Part shown: piece by piece, positions 11,073 through 22,725 of the stretch
Numbering within the stretch: the stretch's first letter is position 1
How the letters are laid out: each line of letters opens with the position of its first letter
Assembly: GCA_021234155.1 (NCBI GenBank)
Contig: JAJEKV010000002.1
Location: 17,360,041-17,424,040, forward strand
Source: Isoetes taiwanensis
Taxonomy: Eukaryota > Streptophyta > Lycopodiopsida > Isoetales > Isoetaceae
DNA: 64,000 nucleotides
Reading direction: 5' to 3'
Notes under the pieces: generated by a model
The model's database searches: none
What the model saw: the letters and a program-made list of their open reading frames with translations, nothing else
Told to the model about the DNA's origin: nothing
Program-made: the position numbers and the translations under genes

Positions 11073-14000
11073 ATGAAGATCCTATCTTGGAATCTAAGGG
11101 GTATTAAGGGAGCTCTAAAAAGAAGAAGAGCTATTTCCCAAATTAGATCCTACAAAGCTGACATAATTCTTCTCCAAGAATTAAAACTTCAAAAATTTGA
11201 ATGTGCTAATTTAGGGGAATGGATATTGCCTGGTAGTTCTTCTATATGGATTGAGGCTGAGGGTACTTCTGGGGGTTTATGCATGATTTGGAGTAATTTA
11301 AACACAGATTTCTTCTATAACAGTCCAAGCAGAATGTGGCAGTGTGCTATTTTTATGATCAAGGACAAACCCTTTGGTCTCATAAATGTCTATGCTTCAA
11401 CTAATCCTAAAGAAAGAGAAGTTCTATGGTTGGAAATCAATAATTGGATGAGAGCTCAAAACATTATTGATTGGATTGTTGCTGGGGACTTTAATAACAC
11501 TCCAAATTGGGATCAAAAATTGGGAAACAAGATTAACATGACCAGACTGGAAAAAACTAGATGGAATAACCTTATTGATGATAACTCTTTGCTTCAAATT
11601 CCTTCCTCTTCTGCTAAATTTACCTGGTCAAACAAAAGAAAAGGAGATGCAAGAGTTTTCTGTGCTCTTGATAGATTTTATCTGAATATCTCTTGCTCAA
11701 ATTTCTGGGATAATGCCTATGTTTTCAGTGATGAGTCTGTTGCTATTTCAGATCATCAACCTCAATTCCTATCCACTCAGATCAAATATCGGGTCCCTAG
11801 ATCTGGAAATATCCCTTACAAATTTAACTCTAGTTTGCTTCATAACAATTCTTTCTGTAATGAATTCAGAGAATTTTATTCTAAGCTAAATAGAGTTTCT
11901 GACCATATGTCCATGAAGAGCTTTTACTCCAACCTTAAGGCTTCCAAATCTTGGATAAAGGAGTGGACTAAAAAGGTTAATACTGAAAGAATCAAGGAGA
12001 AAAAAATTCTTCTCCAACATATGAGAGATATCAGATTGGCTTTGCTTGATGATCCCCTTAATCCTAATTTACATCTTCAAGAAGAAAACCTTGAGAGGAA
12101 AATAAGAACAATTGAGGAAATTGAAGCCAAAGGGGCTGCCATTAGGTGCAAGGTTAAATACTCGAATGATATGGATTCTGGTAGCACCAAATTCTTTTTT
12201 AGAGTTGCTAAAGCTAGGCAGATAAAAAACTCTATCTCTGAAATCAAAAGTGACTCGGGATATTCTAAATAACCCTCGGATATCTCAAATTACTTCTACT
12301 CTAAATATTCTCGCTCGTTCTCTAAGCAAAATAATTTGATGCTATCACATCAACAATGCTAAGGCTTTCACTGATTTGATTGATACCATTATCCCAAATG
12401 ATCATTGCCAAATGGATATTTCTCTATCTAATGTTCCAAGCTCTGATGAAGTCTTATCTGTCTTAAAAAGCTTCAAACATGAAAAATCTCCAGGGCCAGA
12501 TGGCTTTCCCCCTGAATTCTTTCTTATGTTCTGGGATTTAATGCAAAATGATATTATGCATTTTATAAAGGGATTTTGGGAATCTAATCATCTTCATCCC
12601 TCGATTGCTAGTGGTTTTATTTCCCTGATTCCCAAAGTTGAGAGACCTTCTGATTTCTCTGATTGGAGGCCTATTTCCTTAACAAATTCTACATATAAGA
12701 TTTGTGCTAAAATCATTGCCTCAAGAATTAAGGATTACCTGCAAAAAATGTATTAGTGGAAATCGGTGTGCTTTTCTTCCAAATGATTCATTTTAGAAAA
12801 TTACATTGCTGCAATGGAAGGATTGCATTGGAATAAAATATCAAGCCAAAACTGTATTCTGCTTAAATTGGATTTCAAAAGGGCATTTGACAATATCAGA
12901 TGGGATTTCATTGAGTTTGCTATGAAAAAGCTAGGCTTCCATGATAGAATGATTCAGCTAATTATGGGTTTAAATCTCAGATCTAACTCTGCTGTTCTCA
13001 TCAATGGCTCTCCTAGTCCCTTCTTTCCTTTGGAGAGAGGGGTTAGACAAGGTTGTCCACTGGCACCTTATCTTTTTATTGTGGTGGCTGAATTGCTCAC
13101 TAAAGCAATTAAGTACCATCAAAATATTGGCAATATTTCAGGTCTTAAACTCCCGAACTCCCCTGAAACTCTCTGTATTCAACAATATGCTGATGACACA
13201 TTCTCCTTTCTTGAAAATAATGCTAAAAACATTGCTTTCTTCATGGATCTTTTAAGTCAATTCAGTGCAGCTTCAGGAGTGGATTTAAATTTATCTAAGT
13301 GTGTTATGATAAGTGACAGTGACAATTCATATGTGGCAGGAATTAAAATTATCAAAACTTCAGAGGTTACCAAACTTCTTGGCATGCCTTTGTCTCTGAA
13401 TCCAAACCTCTCTGGTCTATAGTCCCCAATCATTGAAAAGATCAGAGCTAAGCTTCATGTCTATAAAAATACTTTATCTTTGGCGGGCCGAGTTGTAATT
13501 GCCAATCAAGTTCTTACCAGCTCTCATATCTATTTCTCTACTGCTTTAGTTGCTCCAGCCTCTGTTTACAAGCAGATTGAGAAAATTATTAGAACTTCAT
13601 TTGGAATGGTAATAATCTTGTCAATTGGAATACTATCACCGTGCATAAAAAAGAGGGTGGTCTTGCTTGTAAAAATATTCATAAACAGGCCCAAGCCCTA
13701 GCAGGGAAATTTGTTTGGAAAGCTTTAAATGGCTCAGACAGTGTAGCATCTAAATTCATCGATAATCGCTCATAAAAGCTCTCCTTCCGGGTCATCCCTC
13801 AATTCCTCATGACTTACCAAATTCTCGCTTTTTGTGAAGTCTCCTTAGCGTACCAATATGTCCCTCTTATGAGAAACATTATTAAGGCCTGGAATAATAT
13901 CTATTTAGCTTTCAAATTTGATCGAGCCAAAATTTTCATTCGGACATGTCTATTTTCTCGGTCTCCTACTTTCAAGGATCATCCGAATCATGTGGCCGGC

Positions 14001-14850
14001 CTTGAAACACCCCTCAGATCTATAAGAAATGGTACCTCAAGGGCTTTAATAATTTGGGTGATCCGTGGCATAATGGCGATGGATTACTTGGTCAAATCTC
14101 AAGATCAAAATAAGGGGAACACATAATCGATAAAAAGGTTTACAAGCACATCAGAACATTGTTGGAAATTTCGGTCCCTTCTTGGTTGCCCAATAGTGGC
14201 CTTAGCTGGATGCTTAATAAGAAATCAAATTACAAGGTCAAGGATATTTACAATTTCTTAGATCAAAGGCCTGATCTTCCTAAGTCATCCATTGCTTGGA
14301 ACATAAACTAAACTCTTGTTACTAAATCTCTAATCGAAATGTATGGAGATCCTATGCTTCAAGAAAGGTTTCCTTCTTTGCTTGGTTAATTGCAAATAAA
14401 AGTGTTCCCCTGCCTTCAAGTTGTGGCCAAGAGAAATCCTAATGCCTCACCAAACCTGCCCTCTTTAACTGCAATAATGTTGAGAATTTGGAACATATTT
14501 TCTTTTGCTCAAAATTAGATCCCCTTTGGATGTGGTTTAATAGATACTTTGACAATTATGATACCTCTTCCATTCTTAATTTCATGCAAGGAAATGATAA
14601 TTATAAGAATACCATTGCATTTCTAACTCTGTGGAATATTTGGAAATCGAGAAATAGGTGTCTATATGGTAAGAAAAGGTTTTCTATTACTTGGATTAAG
14701 CTACATATTAAATATGACATTGAGCTCTGTGCTACTGCACATAGGAGAACTTTTGCTGACAATTATGACAGGTCCTGGGATCAAATTGGTGAATTTGTGG
14801 GGTATTATAAATTATTCATCTCAACACTTTCATTTACAAATACTAATTAA
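11073..14850 (+). pseudogene. LINE ORF2: endonuclease and reverse transcriptase
   Basis: ORF2 nicks target DNA and primes reverse transcription from the nick. The AP-like endonuclease (from the ATG at 11073) shows ILSWNLRG, LLQE, VAGDFNN, LDRF and SDHQPQ. The reverse transcriptase shows KSPGPDGFPPEFF, LIPKV, DWRPISL, LDFKRAFD, RGVRQGCPLAPYLF and the catalytic YADDT, then LSLAGR. The end (14488-14850) is a zf-RVT-like region with EHIFFCSKLDPLWMWF and LWNIWKSRN. The frame is broken at about 12272, by two compensating shifts at 12750-12795, by a stop at 13423 that probably replaces Trp, and several times between 13700 and 14490. ORF1 and ORF2 are 34 bp apart. Confidence 0.9.
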
Positions 14851-15799
14851 GTTCCTTTTCATAGGATACATGGAGTTGTGCAGAGGGCCTTACACGAACA
14901 GATACTTTGTCTCCAAGGATGGAGAGTCTCTGAGAAATGAAGTTGATAGATATGGGGTGGAGAGATTGCATGAACATCAGGTCTGCTATCCCCCTACTAA
15001 TCGCTGGTCGGCCCCGGCAAAGGAGAAAAGATGAAGAGGTCAAGAAAAACAATTTGAAAGGGTTTAAGGTGAATATTTTCAAGGGAAGTTATGCAAATGG
15101 TCTTCATGTTCGTGTTCATTGAGAAGTACAATCAAAATCTCACCGAAAAGGCGGTTTCTAAGATATAGAGAATTATACTACACTCACAGAATGCTTGCTG
15201 ATAGTTATGGTACACTTATACTGCTTATGGTACAGTCAGATTACTACAGATTGATCAGAGATGAGCTATGGCATGCACCTTCCTATATTCTTGGCACTAC
15301 CTCAAATTTCACATACCGTTTCAATCTGCTCTTCTTCTCCAATGATCAACATGACACAAAAATTCCTACTATCCCTTCCACTACTATCATATCAGAAATT
15401 GACAGCATTGGCTCCTTTTGAATGCAGTAACTTCTTTTGTGAATGCAGGTCAATTAGTACTTTTAGCAAAAGGATTGGCATGAAGAATTCGTGGAGAACT
15501 TTTTTCAAGACTCTTTTTGGGATTCTTACACCAGAAAACTTTGACATTTGTCTTCAACTATCACATATCTGGAAACTATTGAAGATTTTCTACATCAGAT
15601 GCCACATTCAGTTGGAGTTAAGTTGCTGCCTACTCTTAACATCATATCCACAGGATTTTCGGAACTACTTCTGCTACAGAAACTTGTTTATATAATTTCC
15701 TATTCATCAGTTCACATTTTCTATGGTTAAGTCCTTATGGGACTTAACTATATTTTGTATGTTTTTCCTTAATTAATGAAAAAATCATCTCGTACCTTC
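14851..15799 (+). other. LINE 3' region with possible small ORF
   Basis: About 950 bp between ORF2 and the tail, ending in aattaatgaaaaaatcatc and tcgtaccttc. A frame at 15119-15421 ends with LIRDELWHAPSYILGT... and KIPTIP. The minus-strand copy at 24319-24522 preserves the pattern LIRNELWMADSYAMGT... and KIPTIS. This could be conserved RNA or a real short frame; see findings. Confidence 0.45.
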
Positions 15800-15819
15800 A
15801 AAAAAAAAAAAAAAAAAAA

Positions 15820-16620
15820 AAAACTACACCTGCTTATAATCCACACCTCAAAAAACCATACTTTCTTAAAAAAACAGCTACTTAGAAACTACACCTGACC
15901 TCAAAAAAACTATACTTCCTTAGCTACTTAAAAACTACACCTAGTTATAAACCACACCACTTCAGAAAACCACATTCTTTAAAAAACAACCACTTAAAAA
16001 CTATATAAACCACACCTAAAAAAACCATACTTACTTTAAAAATTAGCTACTTAAAAATTACACCTAGTTATGTAAACCACACCTCAAGAAAACCACACTT
16101 TCTTAAAAAATAGCTTCTTAAAAACTACACCTAGTTATAAACTACACCATTTCAGAAAACGATACTTCACTAAAAAAAATAGCCACTTAAAAACTACACC
16201 CAATTATAAACCACACTTCAAAAAACCATACTTCTTTAAAAAATAGCTATTTAGAAACTACACTCACTTATAAACCACACCTCAAAAAACAATACCTCAA
16301 TTAAAAAAATCACACCACTTCAGAAAACTATACTTTCTTAAAAAACAACCACTTAAAAACAATACCTCATTATAAACCACACCTCGAAAAACTATACTTG
16401 CATAAAAAAACAACTACTTAAAAACTACACTAGTTATAAACCACACCTAAAAAAACACCACCTTCTTAAAAACAACACCCCCCTCAAAAAAAATAAATGA
16501 CACCTCCTTTAGAAAAAACCACACCTCAAAAAAAGACCACACCACCAAAAAAAAAAACTATATCTCCGTAAAAAAACTACATCGCCTCCTTAATAAATCA
16601 CACCTCTACATAACCACATG
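15820..16620. repeat. tandem array, right part
   Basis: Starts with the second copy of the 14-bp target-site duplication (15820-15833), then continues the aaaaactacacc / aaaccacacctc / ccatactt units. From about 16440 the units become degenerate CA-rich runs. Confidence 0.85.
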
Positions 16621-16649
16621 TAGATTTTTCTGAACAATGACATGTGGTC

Positions 16650-16699
16650 CTTTTTTTACTGTTGTTTTTAAGTGTGGACCCAGAATTGGGGTGGTTGTG
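16650..16699 (-). repeat. terminal repeat related to the 38.9-47.8 kb TIR element
   Basis: Read on the minus strand from 16699, it begins CACAACCACCCC, then AATTCTGGGTCCACAC. This resembles both ends of the element at 38859-47788 (CACACTGACCCC...GGTCCAC). It is the likely right end of the element that contains the tandem array; I could not find a matching left end. Confidence 0.5.
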
Positions 16700-18852
16700 A
16701 TACATTTGTAAATGTAATTTTTAGTCACCCAATCTTGCTTCTACTCTAGAGTATGCATCTTTAATTGCTTGTACATATGAGTTTACATATAGCGATGATG
16801 GACCATAAATATTGCTACTAAAATTTACAATCTTTTAATAGATGGAGAAATTATTTTCAGCTTGTTTGCATTGGAACCATTGGTACATAAGTTTCATTCC
16901 TAGGATGGGTCCTATGACACAATCACGTGGTCGAGTGAAGTGGTGTCCTCATTGAGCTCTTTGAAAGTGCTGAATACAAATTCATGCCCCTTACTAGGGT
17001 AGAAGTTTTTGAAAAACTTGGAAACTGAAAAATGCTCCCAAATTACAATCATCGAGAGCATATCGAAGTCCAGAATACAAAATTAAAGATGAACTATCCA
17101 CCGCACAAGCTAAGCAAAGATGAGAAAACTGGTGACAGCTTCTCATCGGGATGAAAAATCCTGCCCTTTCAGGTTTTCGAGGAATGTTTGCAGTGTGTGA
17201 ACCCAACGGAGATAACTTGAATATATCCTGCCAAACAGATAGTTGAAGCACCTAAAACGGGATGAAGTGCAACCTCGCGCACCCCGACAACCAAGGGACC
17301 TCCAAAAGTAACATGTAAAGACAAGGCTGAAAAGGGAGAATGACCCGTCAGAGAGTTAGGCGCCTTCGACATTCGAGTATCAAATATCTAATAAAGCTCG
17401 GAGGCTCCAAGGCCACGCCGAGAAAGAAACAACAACCGACCAAACGTCACTCTCCACGGAATGGCCGTCGCGGAGTGACCAATCAGGAACTCTCAACGAA
17501 ATGATCGATTAGTACCGCCTCGGAGGCTATAGCTCTACAGTTCCACACCGAGAAAAATGAAACATAAGAACATATGCATTTGCAAAGAACATCGAAAAGA
17601 AAACATGGGGGGGTGTCAGAGGCTGCAGAGTCAATCGCGAAGTATAAAAAAATAGGTAGAAACTAAAGATAGGCAACCGATCAAAAAGAAATATAGCAAC
17701 TTCAACAATGGAACAGAGTAATGGAAAACAAACATGACTTATTGCTGGCGAAGCATCCAAGAAGGGAAACTAGTAGGATAGAGAAGGAGAAGAAAACTAG
17801 CTCAAGAGAACGCTAATGAATGAAAATAGGAGAAGATGCTAAATAAATAGGAGATGTGAGATGAGATGTCCCCATCCAAGGAATGTCCGTGGCATTATTT
17901 AATATTAATATTGCAAGATGGCAACATCTTCGTACTTGAATATATAGTGCATGCAAATCAATGCAAGTGTGGATTGAACAATTATATATTGTTGATCCTA
18001 ACACTCGGTAAACTTGCTTGATTGGAAACTGAAAGGGATACAATGGAGAAAATTAGTGCAAATTGGATCTATTGAGAGCTTTCTCACATTTAGTGAAAGG
18101 GGAATACTTTGTGCCCATGTGAGGGACAAGTACAAGAAATTGATAGCCCCGCACAAATATGCACAAAAATAGAGGTATCAATGGAGGATTTAATTAATGT
18201 AAGGTTGTTAATGGTGGTTACGTTTTGGTGGTGGTTATTTATGAATATGATTGATTTGTAAAGTGCTTAGGTCTAAAACCTACTTCGCCAAGTACAAGAA
18301 CTCCTGATTCCTCTGCCCATGCTGTCAATTATTATTCAAGAATCCCGGCAAATAATTTCACGAGCAAGGGTTGAACATGATGTGCAATTGATATGGATAA
18401 CAACGTTGGACACATGTATAAGACATAAAATGATCACATGTATAAGATATAGAATTATATTCTGGTTCTTTCTCAGCTATTTTTATTGAAATATGTTTTA
18501 GAAATCTTAAGGACCAAAATTTTCTTTGGTGAAATTTCCTTGTGGTGCCCATTGTGGCTTCATCGCTCTCGAGCCATGAACTCGCCTTATGACCACCAAG
18601 AAACTTCACCAAGACATTTCGTAATCCTTGATATTTCCTCTTTCTTAAAATCTATGCAAAAATGATCTAGTCATACACGCGTTAGTTGGAGACCTAAGGA
18701 ATGAGATGAACTTATTAATGTAGGTTATGTACAAGTTGTCCATGGAAGAACATGTGGGACAATTGAGAACAGTATTCCAACCACAATCTTTAAACATGCA
18801 TACAATGGTTTTAAGAAAGTAGAAGGTTTTTATTAAAAACATACATACTTCA
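16700..18852. other. unassigned stretch
   Basis: No gene recognised. A diverged repeat with tcggaggct...ccgagaaa occurs near 17398 and 17519. A segment at about 17140-17205 resembles, on the minus strand, the 3'-end stem-loop of the LINE at 37.7 kb (ggttttcgagg context), but the match is short. 17800-18850 is AT-rich without open frames of interest. Confidence 0.4.
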
Positions 18853-19843
18853 TTAATTTGATTTCATATATTGTTCAATGTCGGCCTTCAATACACTTAA
18901 TTGGGCCTCAGAAGTTACATTTATTTTACCATCATTGACTGTGATAAGAACTTTGGCTTGGAAAGCATTAGTAAAAGCATTGGGATTGCAGAAAACTTCT
19001 AAGGTTACACCATCATCTTCAATATGTTGATAGTCCAAATTCTTCCATCTTTGAGGTTTGGCAGCCTTCTCTTTCTCTTTAAATATTGTGAGAAGACCAG
19101 CAATGGCAGTATTTAAGGCTTCTGCTCTTTGCTGGGACAAGGGAAATGTCAAAGATGTCTCCCCTATATGCACAGTAATTGGCGCTTTCCTTACTATATT
19201 TAATGGCAGAAACAATGGTCAGAAATTAAGCAGATTTCCTTGGTATCTTCAAGTCGAATCAACATTACATTACTACAATCAAATCACATACAACTCAAAT
19301 TCAGACCATGGCAGAGAAGGTTGCAAATTGAAACCAACATTACAATACTATCAGTCAAATCACATACAAGTCACATTTAGACCATAACTGAGCAGTCTCT
19401 ATGTTGTTGCAATTTGGACATATAAAAGACCACAAAACCAGAGCTGTTATATTTTGGCATTCTGCCCAAGATGAAGCCTACATTATCATATTACAAGCAA
19501 ATCACGGAATATCACATAACTGAGCAGCTTTTAAGTATTAAATTCATTTTGAATCAGCTAACTATGAGACGTTTTCCATTAGATAAGCTCTTCTTATAAA
19601 GAAAAAACAGAACAAACAAGTGTCTTGAATTATCAAGCATTCTCTAAGGATGCTCTTTTAAAGATTGGTCATAAACGCAAACCTAGGATGCAAAACAGCA
19701 GCAGAGACAAATGACAGAAATTTATGAAAAGACTAACCTTGTACAGATTCACAGCGGACCAAAGGCATCCGTGAATTAGCAGGGTAATACGTGGGCATAA
19801 CCAAGCGAGTAAAAGGAACAGCGGCCATGCCGCATGACGCCAT
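18853..19843 (-). CDS. two-exon plastid-targeted conserved plant protein
   Basis: Exon 1 is 19843-19738 (ATG at 19843, MASCGMAAVPFTRLVMPTYY) and exon 2 is 19193-18853. The 544-bp intron starts GTTAGT and ends ATATAG; joining is in phase (split Val codon) and gives 148 residues. The first 35 residues are rich in Ala, Ser and Arg and lack acidic residues until the end, like a chloroplast transit peptide. The mature part has APITVHIGETSLTFPLS, KPQRWKNLDY, a FCNPNAFTNAF stretch, VLITVNDGKINV and a C-terminal helix. It reads like an intact host gene of a conserved small plastid family I cannot name. Exon 2 alone would need a non-ATG start, which supports the spliced model. Confidence 0.75.
19194..19737 (-). 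other. intron of the plastid-protein gene
   Basis: GT...AG intron with donor GTTAGT at 19737 and acceptor ATATAG at 19194. A pyrimidine-rich stretch (tttctgacc...tttctgcc) precedes the acceptor. Confidence 0.7.
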
Positions 19844-20683
19844 GCCTAATCTTCCTTATCCCCTTCTATGTACACTGTGTATACTTCGGCAGCATTTTTG
19901 CTTAAAAATGGCACCTTTTAAGCAAAACGTCATTTATTTAGAAATTAGATCGTCAATACGCCCCCAGCCATTGGATTTCACCATTTCCAAATTTTTTTGC
20001 CGTTTAAATTAGGGCGTCTTTGAAAATGTCAAAATAAACTACTTAAAGAAGTTGGGAGATGGCAAGGAAGGTGTGGAAAATTATGAGGTTTTTGCAAATC
20101 CAAGTGCCAAACAAAATATACCGACAAAATATACCAAACCATAGATATGCTTAGACCAAGTCATAAGATGGTAAAACCCACCTCGTGACAATTTCCTAAA
20201 AGGGCAAGTTCAAGAATCCTTCATTTGTTCAATGATCCTTGAGCACTCTTATTTCAGTGATAATGTTTCCGCAATCAAAAAGAATATTTTTGTAACATAT
20301 GATTTTTGAAGGTTTATTGTGGTATTCGTATTGAAATACATATGAGAAGGATGTTGGCACCTCGGTCATGTTTAGAAACCAACGTGGAATTCTTTTGGAG
20401 AAGGTGCAGGGTTTTTTTTCTTCCCACAATCGGATAGGGTCGCGCGTGGGGGATGGTTGTGTTGTCTATCAGTGCAGCCGATTCTAAATCCGGCTGCTTC
20501 AGGTGTCGCAGCGGCTGCTTCAAGTGGCGCCAAGCCTATTTGCGGTTGCTGCAGACGCCGATTCCCAATTCGGCCGATTTACTGTCCGTAGGTTTTGTTT
20601 GGTATTTTAGGGTCAGCAAAGCAAGAGGAGACGAGCGACCTTGACAGTGTTCCCACAGTAACAGGTGAGCGACCTGCATATCC

Positions 20684-21731
20684 TTGTTTGTTCTTTGTAT
20701 TTGTGTCTTCATCATGTCTGCCAGAAAGGGCAGGGTTGCTGCTGCCCATGGGCTCATCCCTTGTTCGATGCCAATGGACTTAAGTTCTGTACAGACTGAA
20801 ACCTCTGCCATGCCCACTCCTACCATGCCTGACCTTGCACAGAGCTGGGATGCAATAGATGCCTCCGTGACATTGGCCTTGTCTGGTCAAAACGTTCCCC
20901 GTAGTTTCTTTGATGCCCTTTCTTCGTTCTGCAATAGGATATGCCTTGCTGGCGCAGTTGCCCTGGAGAGGGGGGTCTTCTGCTGATCACCTCCATGTGT
21001 AGGCCGTGCTTAGAGCCCGCTACAAGACTCCTAAGACCCTGAACGATGCTATCAAGCGGGAGTTTAATTGGCCCTCTAAGCCAGCCGGTGTTATCTTAGT
21101 CTGCAAGGCCCTCAAAAATAATAGGTTGCACTGCTTCGAGGGCATGCTAGGATACTGCATGAAAGACGTAGGCAAGGTGCATTACTTCTGCCACTTGCAC
21201 AATATATCCGAAATGATGATTGAGAAGGGAAAAGATTTGTATGTAAGATGGGATGCTGGGGACACAAAGGGCCTCTGTGTGTTAGATAACAGAAACCTTC
21301 TGAACAAGGTAGCGCACTTTGTTTTTTACCATGGTGGTCATAGGTTGACTCCTAGTTTGACGTTCACAATTTGCAGGATGCTGAGAAGTGGGAAATATAC
21401 TTTGAACAGCAGTTGGATAATTCCATCTAACACTGCCCATGTGAACGAGCATAGAGTCTGTGCTGCTTGGAGGGTTATGTTGAATCTCGCTCATTGTATG
21501 CCATTTGATGTTAGAACTATTCTCTTTGGTTTACCTGCAGGTTATGTACCTGTTGAACGGAATGGGCCTGGCCACCGCTGATATTGGGATGATTCTGTGC
21601 CATCTGATGAGATGGATTGTAATTTTCAGGATATTCATGATCCATCATTCAGTCCTGATCTTGAAATCCCTGATCATGGTATGGATTACATCCCCATCCA
21701 CACTGGGGATCACATCATGGCAGTTGGCTGA
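20684..21731 (+). pseudogene. HUH/Y1 Rep-like endonuclease, broken
   Basis: Rep-type nucleases nick single-stranded DNA with a tyrosine activated by a metal held by a His-hydrophobic-His pair. Frame one (20684-20983) ends in AGAVALERG. After a net shift at a G6 run (about 20970-20975) the second frame reads ADHLHV, a TAG at 21000 (one change from CAG), then AVLRARYKTPKTL. That gives motif II (HLH at 20988-20996). Motif III is GMLGYCMKDVGKVHY (Tyr codon 21153, Y-x-x-K), about 50 residues downstream as expected. The frame continues past a TGA at 21579 into an acidic tail ending at 21731. A clear motif I is not identified. The damage is one shift and two stops, so the copy is recently dead. Confidence 0.6.
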
Positions 21732-21837
21732 GTTATTGTGTGTGTTGTTACATGTACAGCTTCAATTTTGTCTATGTTTTGCTTTCTTTCAGCAAAACAT
21801 AGACAGTTTGTGGTGGTGACAGTTTGTTGCAGGGTAG

Positions 21838-22241
21838 AAATGGAGACTAATGAATCTTGCTGGGGAGACGGGCCATCCCGTCATGAGCTTGGATCCCTCT
21901 TTGATAAACTCTATTATTGACGATTCTCATCCCGATCCTCAGGTTTATCCTCCTGAGGGGAAGCAGATGTTCACTGCAGAGGAATTTATAACGAGTATTA
22001 TTCAGGTTGGGACGGAGGCCCATCGAATAGCTGCTTCCCTGAGGATCCTGAGGAGGCAGTTGACTGGTTTTTATGTGGCCATCGATTCAGTGATGTTGCC
22101 TGGGAGCAGCTTGGTGCTCCGGTATCTGAGTTACATGCTTTGAGGTCTCACATGAGCCTTGCTAGGGGCTTGTTGACGCAGGAAATCCACCAGCTTGATG
22201 CTGTGATTAGGCAGGCTGCATCTGGAGAGCCCATGAATTAG
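21838..22241 (+). pseudogene. second frame of the HUH element, function unknown
   Basis: From an ATG at about 21840 or 21850, overlapping frames continue to a TAG at about 22241. The last part reads YYSGWDGGPSNSCFPEDPEE, then WFLCGHRF and a helical end with LARGLLTQEIHQLDAVIRQA. A frame change is needed near 21985-22010, by mutation or by splicing. It follows the Rep-like frame by about 110 bp on the same strand. I recognise no family; it could be an extra exon of the nuclease or a small accessory protein. Confidence 0.35.
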
Positions 22242-22438
22242 GCCTTCTTCTTCTTGATCTTGTTTTGCAATGTCATTGTTTGTGCAGTTTCATGTGCGTG
22301 GCGCCCATGCCACATGTATATTTTCTAAGCTTATGAATATGTGATGTGACGTCCTTTGATGCTATGTGTTGTACATGCTTTGTTGATTGCACTTCGTTAC
22401 TAACATCTGCAGACTTTCAGAGGGCTTTGGCCCCTGGG

Positions 22439-22725
22439 CATAAGGGAGACCCCCTCTGCTGGGATCTCCCTTATGCTCGGATGAGCATTGGCATTGCGTT
22501 GGGGTTCAATTCCCCAAGCTCATTAACAGATTGTCTTTGTTGGCTTGTAGCCATTGAAGGGAACTATGCATAGGATCATCAAATGCATGCCATTGACAGC
22601 TGGAGCTTGGAATGGCAGCCAATGGCATGCGTTGGATGCCTCCTATGCATGATCTCCACGTGTCGTCTAGGTAAGCCATGGGCTTTGGATTCATCTGGGA
22701 TTCGATTCCCCAGGCTCATGTGATT
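22439..22725 (+). repeat. cluster of four hairpins at the right end of the HUH element
   Basis: H1 (about 22439-22478): perfect 12-bp arms GCATAAGGGAGA/TCTCCCTTATGC. H2 (about 22482-22528): outer ATGAGC/GCTCAT enclosing TTGGGG-TTCAATT-CCCCAA, which looks like a tRNA T-arm. H3 (22566-22650): arms of about 30 bp, with perfect ATGCATAGGA/TCCTATGCAT and GCATGCCATTG/CAATGGCATGC segments around a 24-base loop. H2' (about 22678-22722): a second copy of the H2 type. The H2 copies flank H3 as direct repeats. Confidence 0.8.

Larger units (their letters stand above)
9570..15819 (+). mobile_element. L1-type LINE, 5'-truncated
   Basis: A 6.25-kb non-LTR retrotransposon with ORF1 (C-terminal part), ORF2 (endonuclease, reverse transcriptase, zf-RVT), a 3' region and a poly-A tail at 15800-15823. 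It is flanked by a perfect 14-bp target-site duplication. The left end falls inside ORF1, the usual outcome of incomplete reverse transcription. ORF2 carries several stops and frameshifts, so the copy is inactive. The same family occurs at 23931-25340 (minus) and 58051-61390 (plus). Confidence 0.95.
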
